The notes under the pieces were generated by a model. It did no database searches. It was not told where the DNA came from and was given only the letters and a program-made list of their open reading frames with translations. A program made the translations under genes and the position numbers. A DNA stretch of 64,000 nucleotides from contig NZ_LZNS01000001.1 in NCBI RefSeq assembly GCF_001984575.1, positions 6,874,729 to 6,938,728 of the forward strand, in the 5' to 3' direction. How positions within the stretch are numbered: position 1 is the stretch's first letter; each line of letters starts with the position of its first letter. The stretch comes from Streptomyces sp. MP131-18. GTDB lineage: Bacteria; Actinomycetota; Actinomycetes; Streptomycetales; Streptomycetaceae. Of the stretch, positions 56,835 to 64,000 are shown one piece after another.

Positions 56835-59800
56835 CCGTATGCTCCTTCCGCGCGGCGCGGCCGACCCTGGGCACGGTGCGCCGGGCGAGGTCGGTGAGTC
56901 CGGAGGCGTTCATGATCTCCAGGGCCGGCAGGTCGCAGCCCAGGCGCCGCCGCGCCGCGACCACCAGCTCCGCGGCCATCAGCGAGTCCATGCCCAGCCG
57001 GTCGAGGCGGCGGGCCCGGTCGATGCGGTCCGGCTCGGTGTGCAGCACTCTGGCCAGCTCCTCCGCGAGTACGTCGGCGACCACGCCCGTGGCCTCCTCC
57101 TCCGACAGGCCGGAAAGGCGTCTGCCCAGCTCCTCGGGGCCCCCGTCGCGCGGCCGGCCGCCGCCCTCGGAGAGGACGGCCGCGAAGCGCGGACCGTTCA
57201 CCCCCGGCATCACCTCGCGCAGCCGGTCCCAGTCGAAGTGCCCGACGGTGCCCACCCCGACGCCCGCCGCCTCGAAGGCCAGGCTCGCGGCGTGCGCCTC
57301 CGCCGGCGTCATCGGGTGCACCCCGATCCGCTCAAGGCGGCTCGTCAGCAGCGGATCGCGCGCCGCGAAGCCCGTCTCGCCCAGCGTGCCGAGCGCCACG
57401 GCCAGCCCGGGGGAACCCGCCGCGCGCCGTCGGCGGACCAGCGCTTCGAGATACAGGTTCCCCGCGGCATAGGCCGCCTGCCCCAGGTTCCCGACGCCCG
57501 CGGCGAACGAGGAGTAGGCCAGGAACAGATCCAGCGGCAGCTCCGCGGTCAGCCCGTCGAGCAGCGCGCCGCCGAGGAACTTCGGCGCCAGCACGGCCCG
57601 GATGCGCTCCGCCGTCAGCTCCGCGAGCGGCGCGTCGTCGATGTGCATGGTGGCGTGCACGACGCCCCGCACCGGCCGCCCCTGCGCCGCGGCCCGGGCG
57701 ACGATCCCGCGCAGCACCGCCTCGTCCGTGACGTCCGCCGCGTGCACGGACGTCCGCGCGCCGAGGCCGTGCAGGGCCGCGAGCAGCTCGGCCGCGCCCG
57801 GGGTGTCCGCGCCGCGGCGCGACAGCAGCGCCAGGTGCCCGGCCCCGCGCCCGGCGAGCCGGCGCGCGGTGTCGGCGCCGAGCCCGCTGAGGCCGCCCGC
57901 CACCAGATAGGTGCCGCCCGGGTCCAGGGCGGGCGGCTCGGCGGGACGTTCCACCCGCGGCGGGCGCGTCAGGTCGATGACGACCTTCCCCAGGTGCCTG
58001 GAGTGCTGGAGCGCGGCCAGTGCCTGCCCGACGCCCGCGGCCGGCCACTGCCGGTGCGGCAGCGGCGGGTACGTGCCCGCCGCGACCCCTTCCGCCACGG
58101 CGCGGAAGCGCTCGGCGGCCAGCTCGGGCGCGGCCGCCGTCAGCCGGGAGGCGTCCACGACGAACACGCTGATGTTGTCCCGCAGCAGCCGCATCGGCAG
58201 CGGGCTGTCCGCATAGATGTCGCGCTTGCCCAGCTCGACGAACCGCCCGCCGGTGCACAGCAGTTCGAGGCCCCGGGTCAGGGCCTCGCCGGCCAGCGAG
58301 TTCAGCACGATGTCGACGCCCCGGCCGCCGGTGCGCTCCCGCACCTCCTCGGCGAAGCGCAGGCTCCGCGAGTCCAGCACGTGCTCGACGCCGAGCAGCC
58401 GCAGCAGGCTCCGCTTCGCGGGCGTGCCCGCGGTCGCGATCACGGTGACCCCGAGCGACCGCAGCAGGTGCACGGCGGCCAGGCCCACCCCGCCGGCCCC
58501 GCCGTGCACCAGGGCCGTTTCACCCGGTACCGGACGGGCCAGCCGTTCGAGGCCGTGGTGCAGCGTGAACCACACGACGGGCAGGGTCGCGCCCGCCGCG
58601 AAGTCCATGCCGTCGGGCAGGCGCCCGGCGGAGCGCGCGTCCGTGACGACGTGCGAGGCGAGCGAGCCCGGCGCCAGGGCGAACACTCGGTCGCCCGGCG
58701 CAAACTCCTCCACACCGGCGCCCGTTGCGCGGACCACGCCGGCGCATTCGAGCCCGAGCCGGTGCGCCACGGCCGCACCGTCCTCCGCCCCCGCGGGCAG
58801 CAGCCCGGTGGCGAGGAGCGCGTCGCGGTAGTTGAGCCCCGCGGCCCGCACCTCGATCAGCAGTTCGCCGGGGCCGGGCGCGGCGGTCGGCGCGGGCACC
58901 CAGGCCAGCCGCGGCGTCAGGCTCGCCTCGCGCAACTGGAGCCGGAACGGCGCCCGTTCCGCGACCTCGCCCTCGCCCTCGCCCGCGTCCGTCGTCGCGT
59001 CCGCATCCTCACCCGTGCCCCCGTCCGCCGCGGCGCCCAGCGGCAGCATGCGCGGCGTGAAGCGGCCCCTGCGGGTCAGCACCACCTCGTCGCCGTCGTC
59101 CGGCGCCAGCAGCTCGCGGGCCAGCCGCCGGGCGTCCGCGGCCGGATCGGGACCGCGGTCCAGCGAGATGCGGCGCACGGCGACCCCCGGCCGCTCGTTC
59201 CCGAAGGTGCGGGCGGCGGCCCACACGGCCGCGTCCCGCACGTGGGAGACGCCCGCGGGCGCGGGCAGCGCCCCGCACGGCCGCGTGACCAGGGACAGCG
59301 CGGCCCCTGGCGCCGAGACGAACGCCTCGTGCCCGGCGAGCGCGGCGAGGAACGCGGTGCGCCGCACCGCCTCGTCCAGCGCCCCCGCCGGGTCCGCCGC
59401 GGCCGGGTCGTCCGCGAGCAGGAAGACGACGTGCGGCGCGCCCCGCACACCGGAGAGCACCTCGCCGGGCAGCCCGCCCGCCGCGCCCGCGTCCACCACG
59501 GGCACCGGCGCCCCGGCCGCCGCGCCGAGCTCCGCGGCAAGGGCGCGCGCCGCCGCGTCCGCCGGCCGCTCGGCGGCCACGACCAGGCCCGCCCCGCCGG
59601 CCGCGGGCGGCCCGCAGTCCGCCGCGGCGGGCCCGCCCGCCCGGCGGGCGAGCAGCACGGACATCGCCGGCTCCGCGCCGTCCGCCACCGGCTCCCCGGC
59701 GCGGCACACGTCCGTGAACCCGCACTCGGCGAGGAGCGTCGCCCAGCGTTCCGCGGGCAGCAGCGGCGACGCGGTGCGCAGCTCCGTGTCGGTGAACGCC

Positions 59801-62800
59801 CAGAAACCGTCGAGAAGTCCGAAGGCGATGGCGCCGAGGCGCGCGTCGTGGAACTCGAACGCGAGCAGCTGGCCGCCGTCCGCGAGCAGCCGCGCCACGT
59901 TTCGCAGGCAGTCGCGCAGATCGGCCGTCACGTGCAGCGCGTTCGCCGCGACCACCAGGTCGAAGCCGCCCGCGGGCAGCCCCTGCGCCACCGGGTCCGC
60001 CGCCAGGTCGAGCGTCCGGTACTCGATGAAGTCGTGCGCGGCGAAACGGGCCCTGGCCCGCGGCAGGAAGGCGGGGGAGACGTCGGTGAAGACGTAGGTG
60101 GTGCGCTCCGGCGGCAGCACCTGGAGCAGCTCGGCGGTCATCCCGCCGGTGCCGCCGCCGACCTCGAGAATGCGCAGCGGCTGGTCCGCCGGCCACGCCT
60201 CGACCGCGGCCCGCAGCAGCTCCCGCGCCGTCCTGTTGTGGAAGCGGCAGTCCGGGGTGTCGCTGTAGAACTGCTCCACCAGGTGCCGGTCGGCATCGGC
60301 GAACAGCACCTCCACCGGGTCGGCCCGGCCGCACAGCACCTCGGCGAGGTGCTCCCCGCAGTGGCAGAACAGGGCGAGCGAACCCGGCTGGTCGAGCAGC
60401 GCGGCGGACAGCACGGCCCGCACCGCACGGCCGGGCTCCGGCGGCGCGGCGACGCGCCGCGGCGGCTGCTCCCCGCGGCCGTGGGGCGGCGCCAGCAGCC
60501 CGTGTTCCGTGGCGAGGCCGAGGAGCAGCCGGCACAGACCCGCGTACTTCGGCAGCAGCCCGGCGGCCAGCAGCGCGGGCAGCCCCACCTCGTCCGCGTC
60601 CGGCAGCAGCTCGGTCAGCGCGCGGGCCGCCAGCTGCGCCTGCACCTCACGTGCGGCGCGCCGGGCGCGTTCCGGCCGCTGGGCGCGGTGGGCCGCGGTC
60701 AGGGCGGCGCGCCGCGCCGCGCTCGCTGCCAGCAGCGCGCCGGGCGCGGGCAGGGCGCACGGCGCGCCGTCCGCCGCGCGCGGCGCGGCGCGCAGCACCG
60801 TCGTCAGGCGCTGCGCCGCGCTGTCGCCACGGGCGAACAGCCGCAGCCGGCAGCCCGTCAGCTCCATGACGATGCGCCCCGTTCGATCGGTGACGGTGAA
60901 GTCCCAGCCGACCTCGGTGCCCGTGACCTCCCGGCAGCGGGCGTGCAGCCAGCCCGCGGCGGGCACGTCGTCCCAGCTGCGGGCGCTCTCGACGGCGGCG
61001 GGTAGGAACAGGGCGTCCTGGCCCGTGAGTTCGGCCGCGAGGCAGGCGCCCGCCTGCATGACGCCGTCCAGCAGCGCCGGGTGGGCCCGGTAACCGTCGG
61101 TGTCCACCTCGCCGGCGAAGGCGGCAAGCGCCTCGCCGTCGCGCGCCCACAGGCCGGTGACGACGCGGAACGCGGGCCCGAGCCCGAGGCCGCGGCGCGC
61201 GGCCTGCTCGTACGCCTCCGCCGCGCCCGGCCAGGGCCGAAGCCGCGCCAGGACGGCGTCGACGTCCAGGGGCGGCGGCACGGCGCGCAGCAGCCGGCGT
61301 GCGCGGCAGCGTGCGTGTTCGCGCCAGTCGGCGTCGGCGCCCTCGCGGGTGGCGATCCGCAGGGCCTGGCCGTCGGGCCCCGCGGAGACCTGCACCCGCG
61401 GGCCGCCCGCCGCCTCGTCGTCCCAGGGCAGCACGATGGCGCGGCTGATCGCCAGGTGCTGGACCTCCACGGGACCGGGGGCGAGCTGCCCCGCGGCGGC
61501 GAAGGCCATCTCCAGGTAGGCCACGCCCGGCATCACGACGAGGCCGTCCACCCGGTGGTCGGCCAGCCACGGCACGCGGGCGGGCTCCACGGGGCCCGAC
61601 CAGACGGCGTCCCCGGCGGGCAGCCGGGCGCCGAGCAGCGGGTGGGGGCCGCCGCCCGCTTCGCCTTCGCCGGAACGCGACCACCAGCCGGGGGCGCCGT
61701 TCCAGTGCCGTTCCCGCTGCCAGGAGTAGGCGGGCAGGTCGACGACGCGCCCGGGCTCGGGGAAGACCGCGGACCAGTCCGCCGCGGCGCCCGAGGCCAG
61801 AATCCTCGCCACCGCCCGGTGCATCCGGTCCGGCCCGTCGTCCTCGCGGCGGCACGTGGGCACGATGGCCGCCGGCTCCGCCCGCAGGTTGGTCACGCGC
61901 CGCAGGTAGGGCGTCAGGACGGGGTGCGGACCGATCTCGACCAGCACGTCGCAGCCCTCGGCGAGCAGCGCCTCGGCGGCCTCGGCGAACAGCACCGGCT
62001 CGCGCACGTTGCGCCACCAGTAGTCGCCGTCGAGGTCCGTGCCGTCCAGCAGCGCCCCGGTGACGCCCGAGGCGAACGGGAGGGCGGGCCGGGCCGGGCG
62101 CAGCCGGGCGAGGGCGGCGCGCAGCGGCTCCTCGATCGGGTCCATGGACCGGCTGTGGTACGCGTAGTCGAGGTCCAGCATGCGGAAGAACACGTCCCGG
62201 CCGCTCAGTTGACGCCCCAGCTCCGCCAGGTCGGCCGCGGGCCCGGCGAGGGTGACGTCGCGCGGGCTGTTGACGCCGGCGAGCTCGACACGGCCGCCGA
62301 ACGCGGCCAGTTCCTTGCGTGCCGCCGCCTCGGGGAGCCCCACGGCCGCCATCCGGCCCGCGCCCGCCGTGGCGGCCTGCGTGCGGCTGCGCGCGGCCAC
62401 GACCAGCGCGGCCGCGGGCAGGTCGAGGGCACCGGCCGCCCAGGCCGCGGCGATCTCGCCGACGCTGTGCCCCAGCACCGCGGACGGCGTGATGCCGTGC
62501 GCGCGCAGCAGGCTGACCAGACCGGCCTGGACGGCGAACAGCAGCGGCTGCGCCACGGCGGCGTCCGCCAGGCCCGGGTCCGCATGGACGCCGGAGGCCA
62601 GGGCGGCGGCCACGGACCACCCCAGGTGGCGGGCCAGCGCCTTGTCGACATCGGCCACGGCCGCCGCGAACGTTTCTTCGCGGGCGAGGAGCCCGGCGCC
62701 CATCCCCGCCCACTGCGAGCCGTTGCCGGAGAAGACGAACGCCGTCCGGCCCCTGGCCACGGCCGTCGCCGTGGCGGCCCCCGGCGCCCGGTCGCCGGCG

Positions 62801-64000
62801 GCCAGCGCCCGCAGGGCGTGCGCCGCCTCGGCGGGGCCGTCGGCCAGCACGACGGCGCGGTGCTCGTGGTGCGCGCGCCGCCTGGTGGCCGTCCAGGCCG
62901 CGTCGCGGAACTCGGCGTTCCCGGCCGCCGCGAGGCGGTCGGCCATGCGGCCCGCCATGGCGGCCGCGGCGCGCGGCGTGCGCCCGGAAACGGTCAGCGG
63001 AACGGGCCGCGGGGCCGGTGCCGGCCGGGGCCGCGGCGGCGGGGGAGCGGCCAGCACGGCGTGGGCGTTCGCACCGCCGAAGCCGAAGGAGTTGACGCCG
63101 ACGACCGGCCTGGCCGCCGCGGCGGGCACCGGCAGGTCGCCGAGCACGGGGGCGAGGCCCCAGGCGTCGAACGGGATGTGCGGGTTCAGCGGCTCGGCGT
63201 GCAGCGTCCGCGGGATGCGGCGGTGCCGGAGCACCAAGAGCGCCTTGAGGAGACCGGCCATCCCCGAAGCGCACTCCTGATGGCCGAGGTTGCTCTTGAC
63301 GGAGCCGATCGGCAGCGGCCCCGCGGTGCGGTGCCGGCCCAGCGCGTGGCCGATCGCGGCGCACTCGATCGGGTCACCCGAGGGCGTGCCGGTGCCGTGC
63401 GCCTCGAAGTAGACGAGGTCGTCGGGAGGCACGCCGGCCCGGGCGTAGGTCTCCCGCAGCAAAGCTTCCTGGGCGGCCGAGTTGGGCACCGACAGGCCGG
63501 CGGTGCGCCCGTCGCTGTTCGCGCCGGTGGCCAGGATCAGGCCGTGGACGCGGTCGCCGTCGGCCAGGGCGTCGGCGAGCCGCTTGAGCAGCACGGCGCC
63601 GCCGCCCTCGGAGCGGACGTAGCCGTCGGCGTCGGCGGCGAAGGAGCGGCAGCGCCCGGTGGGGGAGAGCATGGCGGCGGCGGAGAAGCCGACGAACGGC
63701 GCGGGGTTGAGCAGGATGCTGACCCCGCCGGCGAGCGCCGCGCGCGAACGCCCGGCCCGCAGGTGACCGCAGGCGAGGTGCAGGGCGGTGAGGGACGAGG
63801 AACAGGCGGTGTCGACGGCGGTGCTCTCGCCGTGCCAGTCCAGGGTGTAGGAAATGCGGTTGGCCGCATTGGCCGCCGTGCCACCGGCCATGGTCCAGGC
63901 GTTGACACTGTCGGTGTCCGCCGCCTGGAGATCGGCGTAGTCGTGGCCGGAAATGCCGATGAACACCGCGGTGTCCGAGCCGGCCAGCGCGGTCCCGTCC
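56821..64000 (-). CDS. Highly reducing type I polyketide synthase, KS-AT-DH-MT-ER-KR-ACP (5' end outside window)
   Basis: At least 2392 residues in one frame running off the right edge. Domains, from right to left: KS with Cys at 63802-63804 in DTACSSSL, then EAHGTGT and SNLGHQE; AT with GHSVGE (62455-62472) and DYAYHSRSM; DH with DHRVDGLVVMPGVAYLEMA near 61520-61560; C-methyltransferase with LEVGGGTGG near 60150; ER with GLNYRDALLATG and HGGAGGVGLAAVHLLRSLG (about 58450-58860); KR with AGGLSGLGADTARRLAG and SSFAAGVGNLGQAAYAAGN; ACP with LGMDSLMAAEL near 57000. One full set of reductive domains plus a methyltransferase in a single module, without a thioesterase, is the arrangement of fungal LovB-type iterative PKSs. 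The AT motif fits malonyl-CoA. Confidence 0.92.
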   Translation of the reverse strand, partial: DGTALAGSDTAVFIGISGHDYADLQAADTDSVNAWTMAGGTAANAANRISYTLDWHGESTAVDTACSSSLTALHLACGHLRAGRSRAALAGGVSILLNPAPFVGFSAAAMLSPTGRCRSFAADADGYVRSEGGGAVLLKRLADALADGDRVHGLILATGANSDGRTAGLSVPNSAAQEALLRETYARAGVPPDDLVYFEAHGTGTPSGDPIECAAIGHALGRHRTAGPLPIGSVKSNLGHQECASGMAGLLKALLVLRHRRIPRTLHAEPLNPHIPFDAWGLAPVLGDLPVPAAAARPVVGVNSFGFGGANAHAVLAAPPPPRPRPAPAPRPVPLTVSGRTPRAAAAMAGRMADRLAAAGNAEFRDAAWTATRRRAHHEHRAVVLADGPAEAAHALRALAAGDRAPGAATATAVARGRTAFVFSGNGSQWAGMGAGLLAREETFAAAVADVDKALARHLGWSVAAALASGVHADPGLADAAVAQPLLFAVQAGLVSLLRAHGITPSAVLGHSVGEIAAAWAAGALDLPAAALVVAARSRTQAATAGAGRMAAVGLPEAAARKELAAFGGRVELAGVNSPRDVTLAGPAADLAELGRQLSGRDVFFRMLDLDYAYHSRSMDPIEEPLRAALARLRPARPALPFASGVTGALLDGTDLDGDYWWRNVREPVLFAEAAEALLAEGCDVLVEIGPHPVLTPYLRRVTNLRAEPAAIVPTCRREDDGPDRMHRAVARILASGAAADWSAVFPEPGRVVDLPAYSWQRERHWNGAPGWWSRSGEGEAGGGPHPLLGARLPAGDAVWSGPVEPARVPWLADHRVDGLVVMPGVAYLEMAFAAAGQLAPGPVEVQHLAISRAIVLPWDDEAAGGPRVQVSAGPDGQALRIATREGADADWREHARCRARRLLRAVPPPLDVDAVLARLRPWPGAAEAYEQAARRGLGLGPAFRVVTGLWARDGEALAAFAGEVDTDGYRAHPALLDGVMQAGACLAAELTGQDALFLPAAVESARSWDDVPAAGWLHARCREVTGTEVGWDFTVTDRTGRIVMELTGCRLRLFARGDSAAQRLTTVLRAAPRAADGAPCALPAPGALLAASAARRAALTAAHRAQRPERARRAAREVQAQLAARALTELLPDADEVGLPALLAAGLLPKYAGLCRLLLGLATEHGLLAPPHGRGEQPPRRVAAPPEPGRAVRAVLSAALLDQPGSLALFCHCGEHLAEVLCGRADPVEVLFADADRHLVEQFYSDTPDCRFHNRTARELLRAAVEAWPADQPLRILEVGGGTGGMTAELLQVLPPERTTYVFTDVSPAFLPRARARFAAHDFIEYRTLDLAADPVAQGLPAGGFDLVVAANALHVTADLRDCLRNVARLLADGGQLLAFEFHDARLGAIAFGLLDGFWAFTDTELRTASPLLPAERWATLLAECGFTDVCRAGEPVADGAEPAMSVLLARRAGGPAAADCGPPAAGGAGLVVAAERPADAAARALAAELGAAAGAPVPVVDAGAAGGLPGEVLSGVRGAPHVVFLLADDPAAADPAGALDEAVRRTAFLAALAGHEAFVSAPGAALSLVTRPCGALPAPAGVSHVRDAAVWAAARTFGNERPGVAVRRISLDRGPDPAADARRLARELLAPDDGDEVVLTRRGRFTPRMLPLGAAADGGTGEDADATTDAGEGEGEVAERAPFRLQLREASLTPRLAWVPAPTAAPGPGELLIEVRAAGLNYRDALLATGLLPAGAEDGAAVAHRLGLECAGVVRATGAGVEEFAPGDRVFALAPGSLASHVVTDARSAGRLPDGMDFAAGATLPVVWFTLHHGLERLARPVPGETALVHGGAGGVGLAAVHLLRSLGVTVIATAGTPAKRSLLRLLGVEHVLDSRSLRFAEEVRERTGGRGVDIVLNSLAGEALTRGLELLCTGGRFVELGKRDIYADSPLPMRLLRDNISVFVVDASRLTAAAPELAAERFRAVAEGVAAGTYPPLPHRQWPAAGVGQALAALQHSRHLGKVVIDLTRPPRVERPAEPPALDPGGTYLVAGGLSGLGADTARRLAGRGAGHLALLSRRGADTPGAAELLAALHGLGARTSVHAADVTDEAVLRGIVARAAAQGRPVRGVVHATMHIDDAPLAELTAERIRAVLAPKFLGGALLDGLTAELPLDLFLAYSSFAAGVGNLGQAAYAAGNLYLEALVRRRRAAGSPGLAVALGTLGETGFAARDPLLTSRLERIGVHPMTPAEAHAASLAFEAAGVGVGTVGHFDWDRLREVMPGVNGPRFAAVLSEGGGRPRDGGPEELGRRLSGLSEEEATGVVADVLAEELARVLHTEPDRIDRARRLDRLGMDSLMAAELVVAARRRLGCDLPALEIMNASGLTDLARRTVPRVGRAARKEHTGVRA

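Noticed and set aside
56818..61005. A 1395-codon plus-strand frame opposite the PKS gene
   Set aside because: The translation is Arg/Gln/Gly/Pro-rich without motifs, and the minus strand carries continuous PKS domains.

Overview
The window is high-GC (roughly 70% or more) DNA from an actinomycete, most likely Streptomyces or a close relative. Supporting signs are GC-rich third codon positions, frequent GTG/TTG starts, many 1-4 bp start/stop overlaps, and typical Streptomyces families: a WhiJ-like XRE/DUF397/anti-sigma ATPase trio, Spo0M, VanW-like protein, DUF3105/DUF305, PucR, UdgX and an actinobacterial SAM riboswitch. It looks like chromosome-arm DNA. I saw no tRNA, rRNA, CRISPR array, insertion sequence or phage gene.

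Layout. 0-2.7 kb: end of a methyltransferase gene, a BCCT osmolyte transporter and a MarR regulator. 2.8-8.8 kb: a urea-type ABC transporter operon (urtABCDE) preceded by a paralogous binding protein without a signal peptide, closed by a strong hairpin. 8.8-17 kb: VanW-like envelope protein, WhiJ-type regulatory trio, WrbA, a 14-TM drug exporter, and a KhtT-like protein with an antiporter carrying a UBP zinc finger. 17-20.6 kb: a fused hydrolase-ABC ATPase and its permease. 20.6-24.1 kb: two tandem VOC proteins and a sulfotransferase/unknown/glycosyltransferase operon. 24.4-28.5 kb: Spo0M, proline iminopeptidase divergent from a MarR gene across a perfect operator-like palindrome, then a secreted protein, DUF3105 and DUF305. 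28.7-33.2 kb: small genes and four decaying genes (SDR, DinB, XRE-TPR, GNAT). 33.3-41 kb: a flavin disulfide reductase, a TetR/RutB-like pair with duplicated operators, UdgX, and LacI beside a secreted GH26 mannanase. 41-47.6 kb: an arginine/methylarginine-type cluster (ureohydrolase, SSS symporter, PucR, Lrp, DDAH, ornithine aminotransferase). 47.8-50.5 kb: a two-component system with an accompanying membrane protein. 50.5-53.6 kb: a class V aminotransferase under a SAM riboswitch, a small secreted protein and a zinc alcohol dehydrogenase. 53.7-55.9 kb: an acyl-CoA dehydrogenase/APH-type kinase pair resembling 4-hydroxyacyl-CoA degradation enzymes. 56-64 kb: a large iterative-looking type I PKS (KS-AT-DH-MT-ER-KR-ACP), cut by the window edge, with an overlapping hydrolase that may release its product.

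How they fit together. Nitrogen salvage recurs: urea uptake, arginine and dimethylarginine breakdown, and a ureidoacrylate/biuret-type hydrolase. If the ureohydrolase makes urea, the urt operon could recapture it. The PKS with its trans-hydrolase is the clearest specialised-metabolism locus and continues beyond base 64000. The least conventional items are the PKS architecture, the zinc-finger antiporter with a shortened KhtT, the hydrolase-ABC fusion, and the ACAD/kinase operon.
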